Below are positions 44,128 through 52,575 of a stretch of DNA of 64,000 nt, piece by piece. Made by a program: the position numbers and the translations under genes. The notes below the pieces were generated by a model. That model worked only from the letters and a program-made list of their open reading frames with translations, was not told the DNA's origin and made no database searches. Within the stretch, counting starts at the first letter, position 1. Every line of letters begins with the position of its first letter. Where the stretch lies: assembly GCA_965223835.1 (NCBI GenBank), contig CBDCXQ010000001.1:4216001-4280000 (forward strand), given 5' to 3'. The stretch is from CAVYXZ01 sp965223835 (GTDB lineage: Bacteria; Chloroflexota; Anaerolineae; Aggregatilineales; Phototrophicaceae).

Positions 44128-45639
44128 CTAATCCTTTGGTGGCTGGAAAATGCGGGCCGACAGGTTGAAGCCATATTGCTTAAACTGCTCGACAAAATTG
44201 GGACGGAAACCAGTTGCCTCGACCCGTCCACCACCTTCATGAGAATAGCCCATTTCCCGCTGGCCCGGTGTGCGATAAACAAACAGGTCCTGCAGCGTGA
44301 TACTCTCGCCTTCCATGCCTTGCAACTCAGATACTTGCACCACTTTGCGGCTACCATCTTTCAGGCGGGCCTGCTGCACGATGAGGTCCACTGCCCCGGC
44401 GATTTGCTGGCGAATCGTCAGCAGGGGTAGGTCCATTCCCGCCATCATGACCAGTGTTTCCAAACGGGCGACGGCATCGCGCGGGCTATTACTATGAACA
44501 GTCGTCAGCGATCCGTCGTGGCCGGTGTTCATTGCCTGGAGCATGTCCAGCGCTTCACCTGACCGACACTCACCAATCACCAATCGGTCCGGGCGCATAC
44601 GCAGCGACCCCTTCACCAGATCACGAATTTCCAGACGTCCGTCGGTCTTAGTGCCAGGGATGGGTGGCGCGGTTTCCAGCCGGACCACATGGCGTTGGGC
44701 CAGTTGCAGTTCTGCTGAGTCTTCAATTGTGATAATGCGTTCATCTTCAGGAATGAACGAACTCAGTACATTCAGCAAGGTTGTTTTACCCGAGCCAGTA
44801 CCGCCCGACACGACGATGTTCAAACGCGCAACGACACACGCCTCGAAGAACTGGGCCATTTCCCGCGTGATGGACTTCCAGTTGACAAGATGGTCAACCG
44901 TTATCCGCTCTTCCGGGAATTTACGGATGGTGATCGTCGTACCGTTCAGCGCCGATGGATCGGAGACGACATGTACCCGCGACCCATCGGGCAGGCGGGC
45001 ATCAACCATCGGATTGGCCCGCGACAAATCACGACCTAATGGGCGTACAATTCGTTTGGCGGTAAAGCGGACGTGTTCTTCGTCATCAAAGATCAGTTCA
45101 GTTTCGCCTAACTTGCCCTGGCGTTCAGCAAAAATCACCTGGGGGCCATTCACCATGATTTCAGAAAAGTTGACATCATCAACCAGTGGTTGGATTGCGC
45201 CGAAGCCCAGCAGGTCATCAAACAAGCCCTCGGCTAATTCGGTAAATTCTTCATCGGAAAGGGGTACATTCATTTTTTGAACAACAGTTTCCAGGCGGTT
45301 CACGAGTATCTGTTGTTTTTCAGGATCATGGCGCGACCACTCATCGGCCTCGCTTTCAAACGCCAATAATTTGGTGCGCAGTTGCTTGCGCAGTTTGGCA
45401 ACCTTGTCAGACGTCACTCGTTTACCGGGCACAACGTAACCCGTATCAAGTTTCTCTGGCTCACTGTAACCTGCCCGCGCTACTGCTGGCGGCAGGTCGG
45501 TCCGAGCCGGGGGCGTTTCAGGTAACTGGTCTTCCGGTTCATCGTCGATAAAGTCTTCCAATGGCACCACCGGCTCAACCGGTTGCTGACGGGCGTTGGC
45601 CTGATCTTCACGTAATCTGCGTTGGAGAAATGATGACAT
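44128..45639 (-). CDS. Type II/IV secretion ATPase, CpaF/TadA family
   Basis: 503 residues from ATG 45639 (AAGG eight bases upstream; more distant in-frame starts at 45654 and 45717 lack sites). A charged, Pro-rich N-terminal region is followed by the N-terminal domain (FGAIQPLVDDVNFSEIMVNG) and the motor: Walker A SGGTGSGKTT (279-286), Asp box EDSAELQLAQ, Walker B-like PDRLVIGECRSGEA, and HDGSLTTVHSNSPRDA (His box). This hexameric ATPase powers Tad/Flp pilus assembly or a related secretion system. No other tad gene (prepilin, RcpA, TadB/C) is nearby, so it either serves a system elsewhere or has a separate job. Confidence 0.93.
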   Translation of the reverse strand: MSSFLQRRLREDQANARQQPVEPVVPLEDFIDDEPEDQLPETPPARTDLPPAVARAGYSEPEKLDTGYVVPGKRVTSDKVAKLRKQLRTKLLAFESEADEWSRHDPEKQQILVNRLETVVQKMNVPLSDEEFTELAEGLFDDLLGFGAIQPLVDDVNFSEIMVNGPQVIFAERQGKLGETELIFDDEEHVRFTAKRIVRPLGRDLSRANPMVDARLPDGSRVHVVSDPSALNGTTITIRKFPEERITVDHLVNWKSITREMAQFFEACVVARLNIVVSGGTGSGKTTLLNVLSSFIPEDERIITIEDSAELQLAQRHVVRLETAPPIPGTKTDGRLEIRDLVKGSLRMRPDRLVIGECRSGEALDMLQAMNTGHDGSLTTVHSNSPRDAVARLETLVMMAGMDLPLLTIRQQIAGAVDLIVQQARLKDGSRKVVQVSELQGMEGESITLQDLFVYRTPGQREMGYSHEGGGRVEATGFRPNFVEQFKQYGFNLSARIFQPPKD

Positions 45640-45780
45640 TGTTTTCGCCTTCATACCGTTATTATCACTCTTATAGTGTAAGTGTTGATTTGGCGATAAA
45701 CAACGAAGACACATCAATTTTTCCTGAATTTTTACTAAATTTATAAACGGTTTTCGTATCTATTCACGTTGTCATAAAAC

Positions 45781-45807
45781 GTAGGGGCGATGGCTTGCCT
45801 CGCCCGG
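45781..45807. repeat. REP-like palindrome, second GTAGGGGC-type copy
   Basis: GTAGGGGCGATGGC-TT-GCCTCGCCC: near-palindrome with one bulged base, sharing GTAGGGGC and the GC-rich arms with the copy at 36971-36997. Enclosed by the 12-base inverted repeat described for this region. Confidence 0.5.
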
Positions 45808-45916
45808 TTATTCGAGCGGGCGTCACCAGTGTCGCACCCTAACAATCTGATCAAAAATCATGGATAGGTGAATAGATACCGGTTTTCTGGTATCAAGATG
45901 GGTACAAATCAGAATC

Positions 45917-45943
45917 AAAAGAGCGCACCGCAATGCGCTCTTT
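45917..45943 (-). terminator. Intrinsic terminator after the leftward toast-rack gene cluster
   Basis: AAAGAGCGCA and TGCGCTCTTT, a perfect ten-bp stem with a six-base loop. On the minus strand it runs into TTTTGATTC. It is 19 bases past the stop of the 45962-46888 gene and separates that cluster from the CpaF gene. Confidence 0.88.
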
Positions 45944-45961
45944 GTCATGAACATGTGATTT

Positions 45962-46888
45962 TTAGCCGAGGCGGATGTTGAAACTACCGACACCACCTTC
46001 ATATTGAATATCGATTTTGTTCTCAGCGTTGGCGTAATTGGGAGTCTCCCACGTGCCGACCGTCGCAACAAACTCCTCAACTTTAATGCTGACGAAGTTC
46101 TGTGGCATGTTAATTTTCCCCAGCCCAGTGGTCGCCTTTACGCGCACACCGGCATCCGCTGGGACCGTCACCGTACATTGGCCGATGCCGCCTGCCAGAT
46201 GGGCGTCTACGGTCGCGCCAGAGCCAATAACGATATTGGTTGAACCGGTGCCATTTTTGGCATCAAATTTGATATGTGCACCGGCGGGAATATCAACGTT
46301 GAGTTCACCCGTGCCGCTGTTGATGTCCACATCGTACTGACCACCCATTGTCGGCAGGCTGAGGTCGGTCTTACCGGTGCCGCCATTAACACGCAGTTTG
46401 GTTAGTTGCAGTGCACTGAGGTCGAAATCGTTGGCGGTCACGCCGCTGTTGATTTGCAAGTCCAATGGAATGTTGGGCGTCAGGCGCATATCCCAGCGTA
46501 GTTCTTCGCGCCGACTGATTGAGCCGAGCATATCTTTTAGAGGCCGAAATGCATTGTTGCGCAGGTGCTGTCCCAACCGGACCTTTTTATGCGTATCATC
46601 ATCTTCAACGACGAATTTTACTTCACCGACATAGGTCAAATCGGCCTCAAGCAATTTATCTGAGTCCACCAGGGCGGTGACAGACGCCTTGCCAATGGTT
46701 GGTTCCAGCGTGACGTGAGCAGATTCGGCATTTTCCAGCAATTCTTCAAAGTGCGTGGTCTTAATTTCTGCGTCTTCGCCCACGCCCAGCGAGGATAGCG
46801 CACTGCTGATACTCTCACCTAGATTGCCAAACGAGAATGACCATTCCGTTTCGTACTGCTTTTCTTGTTCTTGCCGTTCTTCAGACAT
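45962..46888 (-). CDS. Unanchored toast-rack/LiaF-like beta-solenoid protein
   Basis: 308 residues; AAGGAG seven bases before ATG. No signal peptide or TM helix: the N terminus is very polar (SEERQEQEKQYETEWSF), so it is predicted cytoplasmic. Residues about 50-135 match the toast-rack N-terminal pattern (LLEADLTYVGEVKFVVE, LRWDMRLTPNIPLDLQINSG). From 140 on come repeated short strands with Gly turns (RVNGGTGKTDLSLP, DINSGTGELNVDIP, KNGTGSTNIVI, GGIGQCTVTVP, GGVGSFNIRL). It ends with WETPNYANAENKIDIQYEGG, nearly the same ending as the gene at 47937. Last gene of a leftward four-gene run ending in a terminator. Confidence 0.8.
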   Translation of the reverse strand: MSEERQEQEKQYETEWSFSFGNLGESISSALSSLGVGEDAEIKTTHFEELLENAESAHVTLEPTIGKASVTALVDSDKLLEADLTYVGEVKFVVEDDDTHKKVRLGQHLRNNAFRPLKDMLGSISRREELRWDMRLTPNIPLDLQINSGVTANDFDLSALQLTKLRVNGGTGKTDLSLPTMGGQYDVDINSGTGELNVDIPAGAHIKFDAKNGTGSTNIVIGSGATVDAHLAGGIGQCTVTVPADAGVRVKATTGLGKINMPQNFVSIKVEEFVATVGTWETPNYANAENKIDIQYEGGVGSFNIRLG

Positions 46889-47042
46889 TGGTTGACTCCT
46901 TGCCGATATTTGGCGTTATTTATTGTATATGCTGATAGTTGAGGGACATTTATGTCACCCACTGGGTAGCTTGTGCTCATCTACAATTGCGCTTCCCATC
47001 CTATACTACGCTGCTTCGGAAAGATTTGTTGCATTTTGCGGC

Positions 47043-47906
47043 TTATTCCAGTTCAAATGTGCCAGATGAAACGCTGGTCACAACAATTGACACCTGATTT
47101 TCCGCCATTGCAAACCCCTGCGTTTCCCAGATTCCTTCATCGCTGGCGGTGCCGGTAATCCGCACAACCGGATAGGCAATATTGACCATACCTGAAGCGA
47201 CATCCTGAACTTCGAGGCGCACCGCCGCATCCGGTGGCAAATCCACTTTGATATTACCCGACGAAACACTCATATCCGCCAGCGTGACGTTCGCCTCTGC
47301 GCCCACATTGAGGATGAAAGCGCCGGATGACACCGCCACGCGCGTAAAATCCACCAACGCGTTGTCAGCCAGATTTACCGTAATCTGACCAGATGCAACA
47401 TCTGCACCGACTTTAAGCGCCTCATTGGTTGCGGGCACATCCGCATCAATCGTGCCAGATGAGGCATTCAGATCAAGCGCCGCCAGATTCAGGCTACTGG
47501 CATCCAGGGTCAATTCGCCGGAACGGGTTGCCAGATTGAGAATGAGCGCCGGTGACGGATGCAACAAAACGTTCCAGCGCAATGGCTTATCCGGGCTGGT
47601 AAGATTGATCGTGCCCGATTCTCGCAACGTAACCTCACCATTTTCATGGGTAAAAGTCATCTCACCCATATACTCGACTTCGGCATCCAGCAAGTTTGCT
47701 GAGTCGGTTGCCGCACTAACGAACACCTTTTCAAAGGGCGCATTAATGTCGATTGTTGCGGCGATAGCATTATCCAACGGGACGGTGAATGTCTCGGTTT
47801 TGATGTCAGAGGTTTGTGGATCGATCGTCGTCGGTGCAGTGCTGGACAGACTACAACCTACAGCCATTGCTACCATCAGCAGAGTGAATGCAAATCGGAC
47901 TGACAT
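47043..47906 (-). CDS. Toast-rack/DUF4097-like lipoprotein
   Basis: 287 residues; AAGGGGG just before ATG. A short signal peptide ends in a lipobox (MVAMAVGC, lipid Cys18), so the protein is predicted to be membrane-tethered outside the cell. The body has the same layout as its two neighbours: ANLLDAEVEYMGEMTFTHEN, RWNVLLHPSPALILNLATRS, then SSG-turn repeats (NASSGTIDADVP, DVASGQITVNL, AVSSGAFILNVG, SVSSGNIKVDLP, SVSSGTFELE). Repeats use Ser-Ser-Gly instead of the Gly-Gly/Gly-Thr-Gly turns of the neighbours, showing divergence of the copies. Second-last of the four-gene run (30 bp after the preceding gene). Confidence 0.8.
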   Translation of the reverse strand: MSVRFAFTLLMVAMAVGCSLSSTAPTTIDPQTSDIKTETFTVPLDNAIAATIDINAPFEKVFVSAATDSANLLDAEVEYMGEMTFTHENGEVTLRESGTINLTSPDKPLRWNVLLHPSPALILNLATRSGELTLDASSLNLAALDLNASSGTIDADVPATNEALKVGADVASGQITVNLADNALVDFTRVAVSSGAFILNVGAEANVTLADMSVSSGNIKVDLPPDAAVRLEVQDVASGMVNIAYPVVRITGTASDEGIWETQGFAMAENQVSIVVTSVSSGTFELE

Positions 47907-47936
47907 GCTGCCCCCTTAATGTACGCCGTTTAACCG

Positions 47937-48983
47937 TTAGCGGATTGTCAACCCACCAACGCCGCCATTAAACTCGATGTTGATCTGGCGAGCAGCTTCA
48001 TTATAGTTTGGAGTCTGCCAGATGCCCGAATCGTCGATAAAATCCTCACCTTCACCGCTGGTGCGTTCCAGGCTTGCCAGTTGCACTGCGGTACCACCGA
48101 TGCCGCCATTAACCGCCAGACGAACCGCTGCGGACTCAGGGACATCAATTAAGACGCCGCCGATACCCCCATCAAGGTTCAAATCGAGCGCCGCATTTTC
48201 CGGAATGTGGATGGTCATCTCACCCGCACCGCCGTCTAATTCGACTGAATAGGCCTGTGTTGGAGCAGGCAAGCGTAAGGTCATCGCGCCCAGGCCGCCG
48301 TGCAGGTTTAATCCAGTCAATTGTGTCTGACTGAGATTGAGATCATTGTTACCCACGCCACCATTAATGTTCAATTCTAGCGGGATATTGTTGGCAAGAC
48401 CGACATTCCAGTAGAGATTTTCATTGGACTCAAACGCTAATCCCAGAAAGTCCAGCCCCTGGAAAATTCCAAAATCCTGATTAACCTGGCCTAATGAGAC
48501 CAATTTGGTGGTGGTGCCACTGACTGTGAAGTCGAGATCCCCGACATGTCCAGCTTCTACCTCGAACAGATTCGATGAGTCGGTTAGCGAATAAATGGTC
48601 GTTTCCGCGATTGACAGGTCGAGGTCTATCTGAGCACTGGCAGCGGCTTCACGAGGGACTTCATACGTTGAAACCTGGAATTCCATGTCATTGACCAGCC
48701 CCAACGACGGTCCCACCAGCACCCCGCCCACGATGACGACTACTGCCCCCAGGCCAATCAATGCGCCAACGAGTGGTGAGCGCCGTCCGATCAATAGATC
48801 AAGGCCAACGACGATTAATAATAGCGGCCATAACCGCAGCAGAGCCAGCAGATTGGCACCGGCGATAATGCCCAGGTTGCTCAGCAACCAGATAACGCCA
48901 ATGCAGATCAGGACTATCGGCCAGAATAGCGACCGATAGCCGTCATTTTTTAGTTTTTCATCTTGTAGAACTTGCTCACCCAT
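47937..48983 (-). CDS. LiaF-like membrane protein with toast-rack domain
   Basis: 348 residues; AGAGG before ATG. After a short polar start, three hydrophobic segments (FWPIVLICIGVIWLLSNLGI, LLRLWPLLLIVVGLDLLIG, LVGALIGLGAVVVIVGGVL) form the LiaI/LiaF-like membrane region. The rest is a toast-rack domain (SSNLFEVEAGHVGDLDFTVS, LYWNVGLANNIPLELNINGG) and Gly-Gly turn repeats (NGGVGNNDLNLS, GGLGAMTLRLP, GGAGEMTIHIP, GGIGGVLIDVP, GGIGGTAVQL). Same final pattern WQTPNYNEAARQINIEFNGG as the unanchored copy. Likely an envelope-stress sensor or regulator by analogy with LiaF. No two-component system is adjacent. Confidence 0.85.
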   Translation of the reverse strand: MGEQVLQDEKLKNDGYRSLFWPIVLICIGVIWLLSNLGIIAGANLLALLRLWPLLLIVVGLDLLIGRRSPLVGALIGLGAVVVIVGGVLVGPSLGLVNDMEFQVSTYEVPREAAASAQIDLDLSIAETTIYSLTDSSNLFEVEAGHVGDLDFTVSGTTTKLVSLGQVNQDFGIFQGLDFLGLAFESNENLYWNVGLANNIPLELNINGGVGNNDLNLSQTQLTGLNLHGGLGAMTLRLPAPTQAYSVELDGGAGEMTIHIPENAALDLNLDGGIGGVLIDVPESAAVRLAVNGGIGGTAVQLASLERTSGEGEDFIDDSGIWQTPNYNEAARQINIEFNGGVGGLTIR

Positions 48984-49070
48984 GATTTTTCCTCTCTGTG
49001 TGACATGAGATAGATGTTAAGTCGGTCCAACCTTAAGCGCAGCCCAAATAAGCCAACAGCGCATGACGAT

Positions 49071-49475
49071 CTACCATTCTTCATCATTCTTGACTTTACC
49101 TTGCTCAGCCCGCGGGCGGCGTAAGATCAGGCTCAGACCGACGACAATCAACAAGAGCGGCCACAGCCGATCCCAACGAAAAACAGACCGCGACTCATTG
49201 CCATCAAACACTTTGCCAATTTCATCACCCAGGTCGCTAAACACATCTCCGATACCGCTGCCAAATTCACTGGCGGCATCCCCCAGGCGTTCGCCGGCAT
49301 CGCCGACTACATCCCCCAATTCCCCGGCGCGATCACCAAAACGATCAATGACCGTGCTGGTTTCAGTCGAATGCATAATATCTGGCGCGAAATTTTTGAA
49401 CAATATGACCAGCCCGATGACAATGAAGACTAATGCCAGTTTTGATTTCCGATGTTGCAATCTTGCAGATCTCAT
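49071..49475 (-). CDS. LiaI-like two-helix protein with amphipathic Gly-Asp repeat
   Basis: 134 residues. One TM helix near the N terminus (LALVFIVIGLVILFKNF) and one near the C terminus (LWPLLLIVVGLSLILRR, the LiaI/LiaF-like transmembrane motif). Between them are about 55 residues in which G-D/E pairs recur about every seven residues (FGDRAGELGDVVGDAGERLG, DAASEFGSGIGDVFSDLGDE), giving an amphipathic helix. First gene of the leftward envelope cluster, 87 bp before the LiaF-like gene. A GTG with a strong AGGAG site at 49496 is out of frame with this protein. Confidence 0.72.
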   Translation of the reverse strand: MRSARLQHRKSKLALVFIVIGLVILFKNFAPDIMHSTETSTVIDRFGDRAGELGDVVGDAGERLGDAASEFGSGIGDVFSDLGDEIGKVFDGNESRSVFRWDRLWPLLLIVVGLSLILRRPRAEQGKVKNDEEW

Positions 49476-49738
49476 AATTAACCATCTTCCCCACTTGTTT
49501 CTCCTGTAAAACTATACGGAAAAGCGCGGGCTTTGTTGCATTGACCGTTACAGCCACTTCATTAATGGTTGTTCAGGGGACGAAACGCTACAATCATAGC
49601 AACACAACGTTGTCAGTGTCGGCTCTGGGGAACGCTCAAGCCGCAAAGCAAAGTGTTGGCATCAGCAACCAATTACCTGGTGTAACCCTGTTTCAGTACA
49701 CCGTTGGCACGGCACCAGATGATTAATAAGGCATTTGA

Positions 49739-51025
49739 ATGAAGCTAATCGTTGTCCTGGCGCGTCGTATCTTGTGGCTTGAACCACTCATCCTGACTGG
49801 CATGATAATCGCGTTCTGGAATCCAACCCCTGCTCGCCTGGACTGGTTGTGGTTACTCTGGCTACTTATCCCCATCCTGGTCGCTCGTTTTATCGTTCAC
49901 GGTCGCTGGTTGACGCGCACACCGCTTGATATTGTTTTTGTCGCCTTTCTGGTGCTGGGTGTCATCAATGTCGCGGTCGCCCCCTATACCCGGGGCCTGA
50001 TGATGCTGGCACGACCTCTACTGGGTATTGCATTGTATTATTCACTCGTTGAGCATACACGGGCGCAAGGTAATCTGCGGGGACCGCTTCAGGTTATGAT
50101 TATCCTGTCGTTAGTCGTCGGGGTAATGGCGTTGGGCGCATCCCAGTGGGGCCTCTTAGACCAGGCACTATTGCCCATTACAACTAATCTGCCAGTGATT
50201 GAAGGATCGCTGATCGGGGGCGGCTTCAACGCAAACGAAATTGCCGGAGCCATGGCGTGGTTGCTGCCGTTCATGACAGGTCTGGCAATTTATCGCTGGC
50301 GTACTCGCGGTATCCGCTGGGACGTGACGTTGGCCGGTTTCATGTTGCTGGCTGCCATCTTATTAGGTCAGAGCCGCGCGACCATTATTGGCGTTTTTTT
50401 CGCCTTCGTGTTTATTTCATTACTTCTGCCCAATCGGTGGCGGATTTTCGGGGGCTTGCTAATCGTTGGCTTGATCGCCCTGGAAATCATCATTGTGGTT
50501 GGGAATTCTGCAAAACCTTCGCTACCAACCGAAGCTTCAACACCCGCAGCGCCGACACTTGCCCCAATAGGCGCAACGGTGAATGCCCGGCAGGAAATCT
50601 GGAACAGTGCGCTGGCTATCACCCGCGATTACCCACTAACCGGCGTCGGCTTGTCGCTGTTTCGTGATCGACGCGTCCGCGAACAATATCCGGTTACATC
50701 ATCGGCAGTCAACTTTTTGCCCCATGCTCATAACGAGTACTTGCAGATTCTGTCGGATATGGGCTTTCCGGGATTGATCGTTTTTCTCGCCAAATATGTG
50801 ATTGTTTTTGGGATGCTGTTTCGGGCCTGGCGCATGGGGGATGATGAAACACGGACAGTCAGCATTGCGGTCGCCGCCGGGCTTATAGCCCATGCCATTT
50901 ATGGTCTGGCTGATGCGATTACCCTCTGGGACCGGTTTGCCTTTATTTTCTGGATGATGTTGGGAATAGCCGGTTCAGTTTATCACCATGCCCTCACGTT
51001 CCAATCTCAACAGCAGTCGACCTAA
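49739..51025 (+). CDS. O-antigen ligase/polymerase-family membrane protein (Wzy_C)
   Basis: 428 residues with about ten TM helices. A large loop (about 255-325) precedes the family signature FLPHAHNEYLQILSDMGFPG. Loop residues ARQEIWNSALAITRDYPLTG also fit Wzy_C proteins. These membrane enzymes polymerise or ligate lipid-linked polysaccharide. In a Chloroflexota host without normal lipopolysaccharide, the product is more likely an exopolysaccharide or glycosylated surface protein. AAGG lies seven bases before ATG. No other glycan genes are adjacent, so it is an isolated member. Confidence 0.88.
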   Translation: MKLIVVLARRILWLEPLILTGMIIAFWNPTPARLDWLWLLWLLIPILVARFIVHGRWLTRTPLDIVFVAFLVLGVINVAVAPYTRGLMMLARPLLGIALYYSLVEHTRAQGNLRGPLQVMIILSLVVGVMALGASQWGLLDQALLPITTNLPVIEGSLIGGGFNANEIAGAMAWLLPFMTGLAIYRWRTRGIRWDVTLAGFMLLAAILLGQSRATIIGVFFAFVFISLLLPNRWRIFGGLLIVGLIALEIIIVVGNSAKPSLPTEASTPAAPTLAPIGATVNARQEIWNSALAITRDYPLTGVGLSLFRDRRVREQYPVTSSAVNFLPHAHNEYLQILSDMGFPGLIVFLAKYVIVFGMLFRAWRMGDDETRTVSIAVAAGLIAHAIYGLADAITLWDRFAFIFWMMLGIAGSVYHHALTFQSQQQST

Positions 51026-51098
51026 AACGAAATCCAACGCTGGAACAACATAAATGTCGGACAATCAATCATCATACACCCTCCACACATGTTGAACA

Positions 51099-52487
51099 TC
51101 AAACCGGCTCATCGCGCCACGCCTCATTATAATTGTGGCGCGGCAGGGTGCGAACCTGTAAACCGCTTTTGTCAGGCTGCTCATATTCGCTGAAAAAACC
51201 GTCAATACGCGCCTGCAAATCCGCTGCCAATTCTGGATTCGTTGCCAGGATATTGGCGACTTCACGCGGATCGGCCTGAAGGTCAAACAGGTGATCCGGG
51301 CCATTAGGGGCACGGCGCACCAGCTTATGCGTGCGGTTACGCGCCATACGCACATTGCCATATTCACAGATTTGCGTATCTTTCCAGTCCGGCAGGGCGC
51401 GGCCTTCGGTCAAGAGCGGTTTGAAGCTGTTGCTTGGGTACGAATGCTGGCGTTCAGGCTGTACCCCCGCATAATCCAGCAGCGTTTCGAACAAGTCACA
51501 GTGATCGACAAATTCGCTGCGGACTTGCCCCGCAAACAACTGTCCGGGATGATTGAAGATCATTGGAATCCGAATCGATTCTTCCAGCATATTCAGCGGA
51601 CGCGTGCCATTGCCTTTACCCCATACTCCATGATGCCCACAGTTCAGGCCATGATCGGCGACATAGACCACCAGCGTATCATCACGGACTCCTTGTGCTT
51701 CCAGTTCGTCCAGTAAACGGCCAATTCCCTCGTCAATGTGGGAGACCGAAGCATAATATTGCGCCAGCGCTTCGCGGGCATTGTAGCGTGAGCGTTGGGT
51801 CGATTCTCCGGCGAGGCGGCCAAAGGGATAAACCGTATCGGCTGGGATGTCAGCAAACGTACATTCGCGGTATTGTTCCACCAATCGTTCCGGGTGATCG
51901 CGCCAGGGGCTATGGGTGCCGATATAGCCCGTGAATAAGAAAAACGGGTGATCGGTCTTTCGCTGGCGCAAAAAGGCAACGGCATTGTCGGTAATCGTCT
52001 CGGTATTATAACCGCTATGCTGCACGAATTGCCCGTGATCCGAATATTCACCCGCTAACGGCGGTTCATTGGCCCGCAGACTGTACCAGTAATCAAAGCC
52101 AGGTTGTGGGTGATCGTCGCGCCCACAGTGCCATTTACCGGATAAACCACACGTGTAGCCTGCTTCAGCCAGAAACTGCGCCAGCGTTTTGAGATCGCCC
52201 AACCAGGGTTGTTCATTCAGTTCAGCCCGCTGCCGCTCCGATTCCGTGCGGTGGAAATAGAAGAGCCAGTCATGAATGCCGTGCTGCGACGGGTACAATC
52301 CGGTGAAAAATGAGGCACGGGCAGGTGAACAAACCGGTGTCGGCGTGAAGGCATTCGCCATGCGCACCCCGGTCTGTGCCAGATAATCCATCGTTGGTGT
52401 ATGCAGTTCGCGGTTGCCATAACATCCAGCTGCCCACTGGGCATGGTCATCGGTCATAATCACCAGTATGTTCGGTTGATCGGTCAT
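51099..52487 (-). CDS. Sulfatase (type I, formylglycine-dependent)
   Basis: 462 residues from ATG 52487. N-terminal metal-site sequence PNILVIMTDDHAQWAAGCYG; the formylglycine motif PVCSPARASFFTG is complete (Cys53, to be oxidised by a formylglycine-generating enzyme). GKWHCG and YVADHGLNCGHHGVWGKGNG supply further active-site residues. No signal peptide, so intracellular. Likely cleaves sulfate esters of sugars or alcohols; substrate unknown. Upstream lies a complete insertion sequence (83 bp from the sulfatase start), which does not interrupt the gene but may have altered its promoter. Confidence 0.93.
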   Translation of the reverse strand: MTDQPNILVIMTDDHAQWAAGCYGNRELHTPTMDYLAQTGVRMANAFTPTPVCSPARASFFTGLYPSQHGIHDWLFYFHRTESERQRAELNEQPWLGDLKTLAQFLAEAGYTCGLSGKWHCGRDDHPQPGFDYWYSLRANEPPLAGEYSDHGQFVQHSGYNTETITDNAVAFLRQRKTDHPFFLFTGYIGTHSPWRDHPERLVEQYRECTFADIPADTVYPFGRLAGESTQRSRYNAREALAQYYASVSHIDEGIGRLLDELEAQGVRDDTLVVYVADHGLNCGHHGVWGKGNGTRPLNMLEESIRIPMIFNHPGQLFAGQVRSEFVDHCDLFETLLDYAGVQPERQHSYPSNSFKPLLTEGRALPDWKDTQICEYGNVRMARNRTHKLVRRAPNGPDHLFDLQADPREVANILATNPELAADLQARIDGFFSEYEQPDKSGLQVRTLPRHNYNEAWRDEPV

Positions 52488-52570
52488 CAAGCCTGCCTTC
52501 GCATGAAGTGAAGTTTAGCCGAGATTAGCGTTTATGCGATGAATTGGCAACTTTAATTTACAGAAAGATG

Positions 52571-52575
52571 TTAAT
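52571..52575. repeat. Target-site duplication TTAAT, left
   Basis: TTAAT directly outside the left terminal inverted repeat; the same five bases follow the right repeat at 53670-53674. Confidence 0.85.

Larger units (their letters stand above)
45640..45961. other. 322-bp intergenic region with inverted and palindromic repeats
   Basis: No gene. It contains a perfect 12-base inverted repeat (GTATCTATTCAC at 45759-45770, GTGAATAGATAC at 45867-45878) around a GTAGGGGC-type palindrome, plus the terminator at 45917-45943. The enclosed 96 bp may be a small non-autonomous repeat element. The CpaF promoter should lie near 45650-45760. Confidence 0.4.

Noticed and set aside
49363..49557. Leftward 64-codon frame starting at GTG with a strong AGGAG site
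   Set aside because: Out of frame with the LiaI-like protein, which has two TM helices and fits its neighbours; the short frame has no recognisable content. A short leader peptide cannot be fully excluded.
49541..49726. 61-codon plus-strand frame before the Wzy-like gene
   Set aside because: No ribosome site; lies in the divergent promoter region.
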